Source of the DNA: Sporohalobacter salinus
GTDB taxonomy: Bacteria > Bacillota > Halanaerobiia > Halobacteroidales > Acetohalobiaceae
DNA: 38,728 nt
Direction of reading: 5' to 3'
NCBI RefSeq assembly: GCF_016908635.1
Contig: NZ_JAFBEG010000021.1
Location: 1 to 38,728 of the forward strand
Of this stretch, positions 1 through 7,258 are shown piece after piece. A program made the translations under genes and the position numbers. The notes beneath the pieces were generated by a model that was given only the letters and a program-made list of their open reading frames with translations, was not told the DNA's origin and ran no database searches. Every line of letters starts with the position of its first letter. Position 1 is the stretch's first letter.

Positions 1-71
1 GGACTTCAAATCCGGCGGCGGGCCAGCCTTGAGCTGTCCGCGGTAGGTTCGATTCCTACACATTCCCGCCA
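1..71 (+). tRNA. selC: tRNA-Sec (UCA) 3' portion; attachment-site core next to integrase
   Basis: The sequence starts inside a tRNA gene: the anticodon stem-loop GGACTTCAAATCC carries anticodon TCA, followed by a long variable arm, a T arm (GTAGG, TTCGATT, CCTAC), an 8-nt acceptor strand and G-CCA. The long variable arm, 8+5 acceptor/T geometry and TCA anticodon identify selenocysteine tRNA. The 5' half lies outside the window. An identical 71-bp copy at 38658-38728 is preceded by unrelated sequence, so the functional gene is the one at this end and integration has regenerated its 3' half. Confidence 0.92.
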
Positions 72-98
72 TTTATAAAAGTTGAGATGATAGGATTT

Positions 99-126
99 AC
101 AGCACTTTTGATAAGTGCTGTTTTTA
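99..126 (+). terminator. Phage-borne terminator just downstream of tRNA-Sec
   Basis: A perfect 9-bp stem (99-107 with 113-121) with a 5-nt loop is followed by a T tract. The T tract is on the plus side only, so it ends transcription coming out of the tRNA gene and not integrase transcription. It lies in phage DNA immediately after the attachment core. Confidence 0.75.
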
Positions 127-164
127 GTTTTAGAATAGAAAAATACAGAATGATTTTATAGAAA

Positions 165-184
165 TGTCGCCATTTTGTCGCCAT
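165..184 (+). promoter_or_regulatory. Left pair of integrase arm-type sites
   Basis: TGTCGCCAT occurs twice, at 165-173 and 176-184, one helical turn (11 bp) apart, between the attachment core and the integrase stop codon. A matching pair with the same 11-bp phase lies near the other end (38528, 38539). Paired short direct repeats flanking the core are the usual arm-binding sites of tyrosine recombinases with an N-terminal arm domain. Confidence 0.6.
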
Positions 185-186
185 AC

Positions 187-1329
187 TCATTTTTTTAGGC
201 TGTTTTTTAGTTTTTGAACAGCTTCTTTTTGCATTGACGGAACTACATGAGAATAGGTATCTAGTGTTTGAGTAATTGTAGAATGCCCTAATCTTTCTTG
301 GACTACTTTTGGATGAACTCCAGCTTTAAGCATAAGGGTTGCATGGGTATGCCGCAGATCATGTAATCTGAATTCTTCGAGGTTTGCTCTTTTAGCTGCT
401 TGATTAAATCTTTTTGTAGCTCTTCTAGGTTTCGTTGGATTTCCATTGGTTTGACAGATAACTAAATTATATTCATTATTATATTTTTTACCTAACCTGA
501 GCTTATTTTCTTTCTGCTCTTTTCTAGCTTTTTTTAAGAGTTTCACTAGATCATCGTCAATATTAATGGGTCTGGTACTGGATTTGGTCTTTGGTTTTCG
601 AAAAACTAATTTTCCCCCAGATATTTCTGTTACACTTTGACGGACACGGATTAACTGCTCTTCAAGATCTACATCTTTCCAACGTAAAGCTAAGATCTCT
701 CCTCTACGCATACCAGTAAATATTGCTATATAAATCATATTGTAAGCCCACCCATTGGCATTAGCTAATAAGTTATCTATTTGTTCCTGTGTCATGGCTT
801 GTATTTCAGGTGTATCTGGACTAGGTGCTTGAATAACTTCGGCTGGATTATTATCTATTACTCTCCATTTTACAGCGTGTTTAAGTGCTTTTGATAACAC
901 TCTATGATGATATTGGACTGTTCGTTTTGATAGTCCTCCCGGTTTACCATCTTTACGTCCCGATTTCAGTTTGTGGTTTTGGTACTTTTTGATATGCATA
1001 GGCTCTAAATCTTCTAATTTAATAGCTCCAAGAGCTGGAATAAGATGACTTTTAATAATCATTTCGTAACTCTCAAAGGTAGAAGGAGCCAGAGTATTTT
1101 CACAGTAATCTTCTAACCACTGTAATAGATATTCTTTTACTGTTAGGTTTGATGGTTCTATATATTGGCCTGATTCTACTTCATGAGCTAATTCATGCAT
1201 TCTAGCTTCTGCTTCCTTCTTAGTTCCGTCTACAGTTTCATAAATTCGCTTTCTTTTACCTGTGATCGGATCACGTCCAGCTTCAACTGTTACTTGCCAA
1301 CTGTCACCTCTTTTGCGTAAGTGAGCCAT
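187..1329 (-). CDS. int: Phage tyrosine-type site-specific integrase
   Basis: Integrates and excises the prophage at the selC attachment site. The 380-residue protein has an N-terminal arm-binding domain (about 1-55, KRGDSWQV...), a SAM-like core-binding domain (about 62-165) and a C-terminal catalytic domain. Visible catalytic residues are R208 (TGMRRGE), K247, H323 and R326 (HDLRHTHAT), H349 (LGHS) and the nucleophile Y359. Length is normal for the Tn916/phage Int family and nothing is broken. The ATG at 1329 has a GAGGAGG site just upstream. It reads toward the tRNA, the classical arrangement for an attP-linked integrase. No convincing promoter was found in the AT-rich leader. Confidence 0.97.
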   Translation of the reverse strand: MAHLRKRGDSWQVTVEAGRDPITGKRKRIYETVDGTKKEAEARMHELAHEVESGQYIEPSNLTVKEYLLQWLEDYCENTLAPSTFESYEMIIKSHLIPALGAIKLEDLEPMHIKKYQNHKLKSGRKDGKPGGLSKRTVQYHHRVLSKALKHAVKWRVIDNNPAEVIQAPSPDTPEIQAMTQEQIDNLLANANGWAYNMIYIAIFTGMRRGEILALRWKDVDLEEQLIRVRQSVTEISGGKLVFRKPKTKSSTRPINIDDDLVKLLKKARKEQKENKLRLGKKYNNEYNLVICQTNGNPTKPRRATKRFNQAAKRANLEEFRLHDLRHTHATLMLKAGVHPKVVQERLGHSTITQTLDTYSHVVPSMQKEAVQKLKNSLKK

Positions 1330-1642
1330 TTTTATGCCTCCTCTAATAGAACTTGTGTTCGATTAAACTTTATATATAATTTAGATCTGAAACATAGGAA
1401 TACCTGCAAATTTTTCGTTTGTTTTATAATAGTTTTAATTTGGGTTGGGATGAAATTCTTTGGTATAGATTAATTTTGCAAGGTTAATCTATCTTTTTGA
1501 CTTCATAGATTGATTAATAGTTACATAATCACACAGTTGTAGAAGTTAGAGAGGTTTTTTCCAGTTTGCTTATTTTTATTGGAGGGAGATCCGAGTGTAA
1601 ATAACTATTTTTACTTAGTTTTATTATAAATTTTAAATAAAA
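1330..1642. other. Non-coding spacer between integrase and cargo genes
   Basis: About 310 bp with no credible ORF. It holds the integrase ribosome-binding site, AT-rich sequence that must include the integrase promoter (no clear -35/-10 pair), and an inverted repeat at 1465-1492. Confidence 0.5.
1465..1498 (+). terminator. Inverted repeat with T tract, possible plus-strand terminator
   Basis: ATAGATTAA (1465-1473) pairs with TTAATCTAT (1484-1492), 9 bp with a 10-nt loop, followed by CTTTTT. The stem has little GC. No plus-strand gene lies upstream, so its role is unclear; it may insulate the integrase promoter or end an antisense transcript. Confidence 0.35.
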
Positions 1643-1663
1643 ATGACTCCATGATGGAGTCAT
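1628..1663 (-). terminator. Terminator of the cargo operon
   Basis: ATGACTCCA (1643-1651) and TGGAGTCAT (1655-1663) form a perfect 9-bp stem with a 3-nt loop. Read on the minus strand the hairpin runs into TTTTATTTAAAA. It sits 10 bp past the stop codon of the DUF1828/1829-like gene and separates the cargo from integrase. Confidence 0.75.
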
Positions 1664-1672
1664 AAATTACGG

Positions 1673-2434
1673 TTAAGCTATCTCAGTTAATAATTTATCT
1701 TTTTGGTTCCATTTTATTAACTTGCTATAACTTTTTAATATATTAATTTGAGTTTCAGTCCAATTTTTATTTTTATCTTCAATTAATGATATACTATTAA
1801 CATATTTATTTTTTCTTTTAATATCACTGAAGGCAAAAGCAATTTTTTCAACTTTAGATATAGAAATTGAATTTTCATTTATTGTTTGAATCAAATTTAC
1901 TTTTTCTAATTCTTTAGATTTTACAAAAAAGTCTATTTTATGTTCTTTTGAATATCCATCGAAAGGATAATCTTGTTTATAGTTTATTTTATTTTCATTT
2001 AAAAAGTTAGATACTTCGCTTTTAAAACTAGATTTCTTTATTCTTCTAGAAGTATAAGTTAATAAGCTGATTTCTTGTATAGCATTAATTAATTTATTAA
2101 TATAAGTTTCTATTTTTTCATAGTTTCCTGTAATTTTCAGTTCTCCTTTTTCAAATTTTACATTATATTGTCTGCATTTATTATTTAATATTCTTTTTCT
2201 TCTACTTGAATTTTCAATTTCAATTCCACTAAAAAAAAGATAATCATATACAAGGCAGTTATCAGATAGTAATATTTCTTCATTATTTAGTGGTTCAATT
2301 TTTAATTCTATAATATCATTATCAGGTAACGTAAAAGGGGTGACAATAAAAATTTGACCATTTTTTTCTTTGCAACTAAAGTTATTTTCTATGAATTTAA
2401 TGTAGTTATTAATAGCTTTTTCACATATTTTCAT
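1673..2434 (-). CDS. DUF1828/DUF1829-like protein
   Basis: Function unknown. The N-terminal third (PFTLPDND...LLSDNCLVYDYL) has the pattern I associate with DUF1828, and the C-terminal part (HKIDFFVKSKE...VNLIQTI) resembles DUF1829. Spaced acidic and basic residues in the latter are loosely reminiscent of a PD-(D/E)XK fold, which is only a guess. I place the start at 2434 because an AAAGGGGTGAT site precedes that ATG; an in-frame ATG at 2461 overlaps the upstream stop as TAATG and has no ribosome-binding site. It forms a bicistron with the 2461-2886 gene and is followed by a terminator. Very AT-rich, Lys/Asn-rich composition suggests imported cargo. It could be a toxin-antitoxin or defence pair. 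Confidence 0.72.
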   Translation of the reverse strand: MKICEKAINNYIKFIENNFSCKEKNGQIFIVTPFTLPDNDIIELKIEPLNNEEILLSDNCLVYDYLFFSGIEIENSSRRKRILNNKCRQYNVKFEKGELKITGNYEKIETYINKLINAIQEISLLTYTSRRIKKSSFKSEVSNFLNENKINYKQDYPFDGYSKEHKIDFFVKSKELEKVNLIQTINENSISISKVEKIAFAFSDIKRKNKYVNSISLIEDKNKNWTETQINILKSYSKLIKWNQKDKLLTEIA

Positions 2435-2460
2435 AATAATCACCCCTTTTATTAATATCA

Positions 2461-2886
2461 TTAATAAATCAATAAATCTTTATACCTTCCCTTTTTAGTT
2501 ATTTTACATTCATCTAAAAAATCATGAAAAGCTTGGTTAATATCAGAAATATCTATGTCTGAAACTTCATAAGCAATTTTATCTTCATATTCTTGATGCC
2601 ATTTGTGTTTATGAGGGCCTGTAATAAGTGTGCCATCTGGGTTATAATGTCTTTCCTCAAAATCAAACCTTCTTATACGAATGCAATTTTGATATAAAAG
2701 TACAAATCCAAATTTATTGTTTCTTAATACTCCGTGTAAGTCTAGGTTTTTACTAGTTTTTTTAGTGATCACATTGGCCTTTAATTTATATGAACCAGAA
2801 AAATCATTCCATCTCCATTTGATAACTTTATCAGTTAAGATTTTTGGTTCATTATATATTCTATCTGCTTCCATTTCAGTTATCAT
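2461..2886 (-). CDS. Hypothetical protein, DUF6978-like, paired with DUF1828/1829 gene
   Basis: A 141-residue soluble protein with no membrane segment. A conserved-looking centre (GPHKHKWHQEYEDK) and an acidic C-terminal helix recall small proteins (I believe DUF6978) found beside DUF1828 proteins; this is from memory and unverified. The start at 2886 has GGAGGAG 7-8 nt upstream. Its stop codon touches the next gene, so the two are probably co-translated from the promoter at 2915-2944. Function unknown; a two-gene antiphage or toxin-antitoxin unit is plausible because the pair sits in the lysogenic-conversion region. Confidence 0.6.
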   Translation of the reverse strand: MITEMEADRIYNEPKILTDKVIKWRWNDFSGSYKLKANVITKKTSKNLDLHGVLRNNKFGFVLLYQNCIRIRRFDFEERHYNPDGTLITGPHKHKWHQEYEDKIAYEVSDIDISDINQAFHDFLDECKITKKGRYKDLLIY

Positions 2887-2914
2887 TAAAGGCTCCTCCC
2901 TATAATTATACCAA

Positions 2915-2944
2915 ATTATAACCTAAGTTATTATAAAAATACAA
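2915..2944 (-). promoter_or_regulatory. Predicted promoter for the DUF6978/DUF1828 pair
   Basis: On the minus strand TTGTAT (2939-2944) and TATAAT (2915-2920) are 18 bp apart, upstream of the 2886 start. A second TATAAT-like hexamer lies slightly downstream. Confidence 0.4.
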
Positions 2945-3051
2945 TAAAATAAAAAATAATCCTGTAAGAATTTCCAACTAATTTAATTTATTAGGCGAAA
3001 TTAAATTATGTGAGTACTTTTTTTCAATTGTTTTTTAAAATAATATTGTTA

Positions 3052-3615
3052 TTAATATCCGCTGCCAATTGCTGCATTTGAAAAGGTAAATTGAGTTGCA
3101 TTAACTGTTATGTCAATTAATAAGAAAACTTCAGAAGGGTCTTCATATTCAAGTAACCTATTGCAAGAAACTTTTACAGAAGTTATAAGAGCATCGTCTT
3201 TTAATAAACAAAAGAACGGAGTTCTATTAGATGTTAGCTTTGCATTATTTGGAATTTGTTGTTCATCAGGGCATTGGAGAGCATCAAATAATGTTTTAAG
3301 TTGATTATCAATATCTCCGTTATTTGTTATAATATTACCCGGTTCTTCAGGTCTAAGTAAGGTTATATCTAAAGAGGCAATAAGATAAAGTTCATCAGTT
3401 ATTAGTGGGGCAAATTTAAATTCTTTTATTTCTTGTATAATTGAATTATTATTTTGGTTAGGGTCAGTTTGTAAATGTTCTTTTTTAATTTCTTTTAAAG
3501 GAGATTGACTCCAGAGTTCTTTTAATTGAGGATGAAATTGTTTTCTGATTTCATGCTTATGTTTAATTCCTCCATTTGATTTGAGTTTTCCTTTATATAT
3601 GAGTGGAAAGTTCAT
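3052..3615 (-). CDS. RusA-fold nuclease-like protein
   Basis: The 187-residue product carries the acidic signature of the RusA Holliday-junction resolvase fold: GDIDNQLKTLFDAL (D101, D103, N104, K107, D111) and a later DD pair (D140, D141 in LLKDDAL) before a beta strand. In RusA the DxDN motif and the DD pair bind the catalytic metal. An N-terminal extension of about 75 residues and a long insertion (112-135) set it apart from phage RusA proteins, which usually sit in replication modules; this phage has RecU there. ATG at 3615 follows AAGGAGG. It lies 38 bp after the exonuclease gene, probably in the same transcript, so a role on branched or broken DNA with that exonuclease is possible. Fold call moderately sure; activity inferred. 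Confidence 0.62.
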   Translation of the reverse strand: MNFPLIYKGKLKSNGGIKHKHEIRKQFHPQLKELWSQSPLKEIKKEHLQTDPNQNNNSIIQEIKEFKFAPLITDELYLIASLDITLLRPEEPGNIITNNGDIDNQLKTLFDALQCPDEQQIPNNAKLTSNRTPFFCLLKDDALITSVKVSCNRLLEYEDPSEVFLLIDITVNATQFTFSNAAIGSGY

Positions 3616-3653
3616 TATTTAGCCTCCTTTGTTATTTCAATTTATATTTATTT

Positions 3654-5291
3654 TTATAACAAACACTCATACAGATAGGTTTTTCCATTCTTACTTTCTT
3701 GATTTAATAGTTCAATGGAAGTTGCAACATCGTTTTGAGCTCTATGTAATTGTTTTTCAGCGATTTGATGTTTTTTTATAAGATTTTCTAATGATTTAGA
3801 TTCAAATCCTTTCTTTTTCCAATTAATATCATTCATAGAACATAACCAAGTTTTATTTTTGACTTCTGGGAATAGTTCTTTAACAAATCTTTTATCAAAT
3901 GAAGCATTATGCGCTATTAAATAATTTGCTTTCTTTATGATATCTTTTATTTTATCTTTATTTAGTTCTTTATCTTTAACATCTTCGTTTTTTAATCCAT
4001 GAATTTTAGTAGCATCTTTTGGTATTTTGATTCCAGGATCGCGTAAATCGGAATAACTATCTTTGATTTCAATAATTTGGCCAGTTTTTTCATCAAACTC
4101 AAATAAAGTTATAGCTAATTCTATAATTTTATCTTGTTGACTTAAGCCTGTTGTTTCTACGTCTATAAAAGCTGCAGTGTTGATTATTTTTTCTTTGTTG
4201 GAAAGTTCTTTTCTTAATTTTTTAGTCTTTCTTTTAACTCCTACTCTGTTATTTATATAAAGGGCTTTTTTAAAATGTTTAAGTGCATCAGATTTATTAT
4301 CTAGTTCAAGATGTATTTCTCCCATGTATCTATGGAGTTGAGAGCCTTTAGTTTTGCTATTTTTGATTTTAGTATCCAAGAGCTCGGTGAATTTCTTCAG
4401 CATAGATTCCAGTTCTTCTTTTGACATTTCTTTTAAATTTTCTTTATGTTTTTCTTTTAATTCTTGAAAGTGATCATAAGGACTCATATTAGCTCGCTTT
4501 TCTTTTCGAAGCTTTTCATGATCTAAAAAGTCTCCATCAAAATTATACTTGTAGCTAGTTCCATCGTTATATTTAAGAATTATCTTTTCTTGTTCTGGGA
4601 GAATCTTTATTTCATTAGCCCCCCAACCAGAAGCAGGAGAAACTGACCATAAAAGTTTGGTTTTAGATAAATTAAAGAAGAACAGCTTTCCAGCATGTTT
4701 TTCATAATTACTGTTGGCGGTTGAACAAATAGCATACTTACCATCATTGGATAAAGAGTTTTGAAATAAATTAGCTTTAAAATTCTTTTTTATTAAGATG
4801 TCTCCTGAACTATCGAAAGCATAAAAAGTACTTGATAAATTTTTTGTTCCCCAATCGTTTATTATACAGTTTCCATTATTAGCTATTTTGCCGTCATTGG
4901 GTCTAGGTAGTTCTTTTTGAAATAACACTTCATCATTTTTTAAAGCAGCCATTTTACCACCGATTTTTTTACCGTTTTCATAATGTCTATCTTTGCAAAC
5001 AATTTTGTAGGTTCCATTAGGAGAGGTAGTTGCGTGACCAATTAGGTCAATTTTTTTGATATGTTCTATATTGATTTCATCTTTTTGATCATTATTGTCT
5101 GATTTATTATTCTTGGTTTTAGTTGTTGATGAAGATGATATTGGAGATTGTTTTTGCTTCTTTTTAAGCGGCAGTATTTTATAAGTTATTAGAGCTAATA
5201 TTATAGTTCCAATAATTTTTCCCTCTGCTAATAAACCAATTGTGATAAGGGCTGTAATAATTCCAAGGATCCATCTTATTATTTTTATCAA
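3654..5291 (-). CDS. Membrane-anchored propeller-TPR-DEDDh 3'-5' exonuclease fusion
   Basis: A 545-residue multidomain protein. Residues 1-45 form a two-helix membrane anchor, followed by a Lys/Ser/Asn-rich linker (45-75). Residues 80-255 look like WD40/PQQ-type propeller strands (SPNGTYKIV, SNDGKYAIC, FFFNLSKTKLLW). Residues 280-365 contain TPR-like helices (ALKHFKKALYIN). Residues 372-530 are a DnaQ-like exonuclease with intact motifs: D377 and E379 (FIDVETTGL), D466 (AHNASFDKRF), H516 and D521 (HRAQNDV). The start is TTG at 5291 with AAAGGAG upstream; the next Met is residue 114. Its membrane module resembles that of the HIRAN protein (6033-6851). Catalysis on DNA or RNA 3' ends is family knowledge; a defence or surveillance role is inference from position among lysogeny genes. 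Confidence 0.85.
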   Translation of the reverse strand: MIKIIRWILGIITALITIGLLAEGKIIGTIILALITYKILPLKKKQKQSPISSSSTTKTKNNKSDNNDQKDEINIEHIKKIDLIGHATTSPNGTYKIVCKDRHYENGKKIGGKMAALKNDEVLFQKELPRPNDGKIANNGNCIINDWGTKNLSSTFYAFDSSGDILIKKNFKANLFQNSLSNDGKYAICSTANSNYEKHAGKLFFFNLSKTKLLWSVSPASGWGANEIKILPEQEKIILKYNDGTSYKYNFDGDFLDHEKLRKEKRANMSPYDHFQELKEKHKENLKEMSKEELESMLKKFTELLDTKIKNSKTKGSQLHRYMGEIHLELDNKSDALKHFKKALYINNRVGVKRKTKKLRKELSNKEKIINTAAFIDVETTGLSQQDKIIELAITLFEFDEKTGQIIEIKDSYSDLRDPGIKIPKDATKIHGLKNEDVKDKELNKDKIKDIIKKANYLIAHNASFDKRFVKELFPEVKNKTWLCSMNDINWKKKGFESKSLENLIKKHQIAEKQLHRAQNDVATSIELLNQESKNGKTYLYECLL

Positions 5292-5380
5292 TTTATCAAA
5301 CTCCTTTTAATTTGTCTTTAATTAGAATAATAGCTAAATATTTATGAAAAGGATAAAAATAAAACACTATTTAATAGTAA

Positions 5381-5470
5381 CTATATTTCAGCAGCAAAGT
5401 TGTCAGCAGTATCTTCTATGGATGTATACTGCATGTTCAAATCGGTTATGTAGTTACGTTCCATAAGCAT
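5381..5470 (-). pseudogene. Remnant 3' end of a second immA-like gene
   Basis: On the minus strand this stretch encodes ERNYITDLNMQYTSIED and TADNFAAEI before a stop, clearly matching the C-terminus of the intact peptidase at 6914 (EHNYIIGLDMHHTSLED, then DADDFALEM). The HExxH part is missing. Similarity continues past the stop into the intergenic region (CTAAATATTT at 5334 and at 6881). It is a diverged duplicate, not a functional gene. Confidence 0.85.
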
Positions 5471-5494
5471 TGCATTTTTTTATGTTATTACTTC

Positions 5495-6019
5495 TTAGTT
5501 ATTAAATTTATCATGTATTTTATTAATAGCATCTGCAGAACCATCTAAAGGGAAACGAAAATAAACTTCACCTTCTCCGTGCCAGTTTAATTCAAGTAAT
5601 AATGTATTTGAGCTCTTAATTTTAGAGATTATACCCTTATCATTTCTGAAATTAAGAAATTTTGACCCCCAATCTTGTGTCAAGGTTGTATTTTTTATTT
5701 TATCATCAAACTTAACTCGGGTATAAATTACATTGTATCCATCTTCAGTTTCAGTATCACTTAGGTTTGGTGCGTTAGAAAAAGCAACATAACCCCATTC
5801 ATCTTCTCCATCATATCCTACAATTAGTGATGCTTTTGTGCCAGTGTATGGAAAATCCATTTTTTCTGTCGTTGTTACTTCTGGTGAAGTAGCATACCAA
5901 GTTTCTGTGCCTTCCATTTCATCTTTTGAAACAAAAGTATCCCATTCATTAGCAGCATAAACCGTATAAGATAACAACAAAACCAGCAAAATACTTAATG
6001 CGATTATTCTTTTTTTCAT
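5495..6019 (-). CDS. Exported TagO/VasI-like protein
   Basis: The 174-residue product begins with a typical signal peptide (KKR, about 15 hydrophobic residues, AxA-type cleavage near residue 22: TVYAANEW). There is no lipobox cysteine. The rest is beta-rich, and the order DDK, W..S.F.., LLLELNW, YFRFPLDGS, AINKI resembles the fold of VasI/TagO-type periplasmic proteins, an assignment from pattern only. It lies 13 bp after the HIRAN gene with a GGGATGAT site before ATG 6019, so the two are co-expressed. An extracytoplasmic product beside two membrane-anchored proteins suggests work at the envelope, perhaps exclusion or sensing. Confidence 0.6.
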   Translation of the reverse strand: MKKRIIALSILLVLLLSYTVYAANEWDTFVSKDEMEGTETWYATSPEVTTTEKMDFPYTGTKASLIVGYDGEDEWGYVAFSNAPNLSDTETEDGYNVIYTRVKFDDKIKNTTLTQDWGSKFLNFRNDKGIISKIKSSNTLLLELNWHGEGEVYFRFPLDGSADAINKIHDKFNN

Positions 6020-6032
6020 AATATCATCCCTT

Positions 6033-6851
6033 TTAATTATATTTGTTTGTCAATCTTCGGAAATCTTTATTAGTGATTCTTTTTTTAAATTCATTTATTT
6101 TGTCGTCTTTTTTTATTTTTAAATATCTATCTAATACTTCAATTGCTTTATTATCTCTTTCAGTGTGATAATATAATTTAGCTAATTGTTCATACATTCT
6201 AGAGTTTGGTTCGTAATCAGGACTTTTATTACAAAATTCGTCTGTTTCAATTGCTTCTAAATATTTGTCTTCTGCTTTTTCTATTTTTCCTCTTTTTCTT
6301 AATTTTTCAGCTTTTTTGTACATTTCAGAAGGAAAATAATCTGAATTAAATTCATCTTCAGATGAAGGTCTGTTTATTTTTATATTACATCCTAGATTTT
6401 TATTTGCCCCTCCAGTCAAATTTGTAATTTCAGCATTTATTTCAGAGCCAGCATTAAGATAGGGAGCTAATTTCTTTGCTAATTTTAATTTTTCTCCTTC
6501 ATTACATTCTTTAAGAATTTCTTGTCTGCTTGTGCCATCGTCATTATCATAAGTGACTCCGACTACTTTAGTATATATAAATTTATTCTGATCAATGTTT
6601 TCTGACAACATTTCGAAAATGATTTTTTCAGCAAATTCTTCATTGTGAGTGGTGTCATTTGTTGATTTTGTATTTTTAGTTGTTGAAATATTATTTTTCA
6701 AATGATCTTGATTTTTATCTTTATTTTTGCGAATAATATGGAAACCCACCATCCCTAAAATAATAGCTATAAATATATTATCACTTAAAAGACCGCCTAT
6801 AGCCATAATGATTATAAAGATTCCAAGAACTAACTTAAATATCCTCTTCAA
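6033..6851 (-). CDS. Membrane-anchored HIRAN-like/TPR protein
   Basis: Residues 1-42 form two membrane helices similar to those of the exonuclease fusion (LGI...IGxLL...IIL). A polar linker leads to a HIRAN-like region at about 92-162 (TKVVGVTYDNDDGTSRQEIL ... LAPYLNAGSEINAEI, GCNIKIN). HIRAN domains bind free 3' ends of single-stranded DNA. The usual middle of the domain (the REPxNPYDxNAI and GY strands) appears to be missing at about residue 124, so this domain is shortened. Residues 175-255 carry two TPR-like repeats. The start is TTG at 6851 with AAGGAGA upstream. It directly follows immA and precedes the exported protein. Confidence 0.72.
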   Translation of the reverse strand: MKRIFKLVLGIFIIIMAIGGLLSDNIFIAIILGMVGFHIIRKNKDKNQDHLKNNISTTKNTKSTNDTTHNEEFAEKIIFEMLSENIDQNKFIYTKVVGVTYDNDDGTSRQEILKECNEGEKLKLAKKLAPYLNAGSEINAEITNLTGGANKNLGCNIKINRPSSEDEFNSDYFPSEMYKKAEKLRKRGKIEKAEDKYLEAIETDEFCNKSPDYEPNSRMYEQLAKLYYHTERDNKAIEVLDRYLKIKKDDKINEFKKRITNKDFRRLTNKYN

Positions 6852-6913
6852 AAACTCATCTCCTTAATTTAGTTATATTACTAAATATTTCTGAATTAGA
6901 CAAAAATAAAAAA

Positions 6914-7258
6914 CTACCTAACGTTAGCCATCATTTCAAGAGCAAAGTCATCTGCATCATCTTCTAAGGAAGTATGATGCATGTCCAACCCAATTATGTA
7001 GTTATGTTCTGGAAAGTGATAGAGAATATGTTCTACTTCATGCATAAACACCTCCCTTTGCATTTCATAGCCGAGATTTTTATCAATTATTACAAAATAA
7101 TTGCAGTATTCAGATTGATATACAAAGCCCCAGACTTCTTTAGGAAGTTTAGCAAACTGATGATGAATGTTATGCTCCTTAGCCCATTCTTGGAAATTTA
7201 TATAAGTATCATTAAGAGCGTTAAGTACTTGGCGTCTAATCTTTTCTTTATCCCCCAT
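6914..7258 (-). CDS. immA: ImmA/IrrE-family metallopeptidase
   Basis: A small zinc protease of the ImmA type, which in ICEBs1 and many prophages cleaves the adjacent repressor to trigger induction. The HEVEH motif (HExxH) and a downstream acidic ligand region (LEDDADDFALEM) are present and apparently intact. The gene overlaps the repressor 3' end; ATG 7258 gives an 11-bp overlap, while in-frame ATGs at 7276 and 7282 would give longer ones. No start has a strong ribosome-binding site, so translational coupling is likely. A truncated duplicate of its 3' end lies at 5381-5470. Confidence 0.85.
   Translation of the reverse strand: MGDKEKIRRQVLNALNDTYINFQEWAKEHNIHHQFAKLPKEVWGFVYQSEYCNYFVIIDKNLGYEMQREVFMHEVEHILYHFPEHNYIIGLDMHHTSLEDDADDFALEMMANVR

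Noticed and set aside
2980-3007. Perfect inverted repeat AATTTAATTT/AAATTAAATT
   Set aside because: Pure A/T stem without T tail; too weak to call a terminator for the RusA-like gene.
5292-5494. Plus-strand or full-length second immA gene
   Set aside because: Only the C-terminal ~30 codons are present, no HExxH; called as a remnant.
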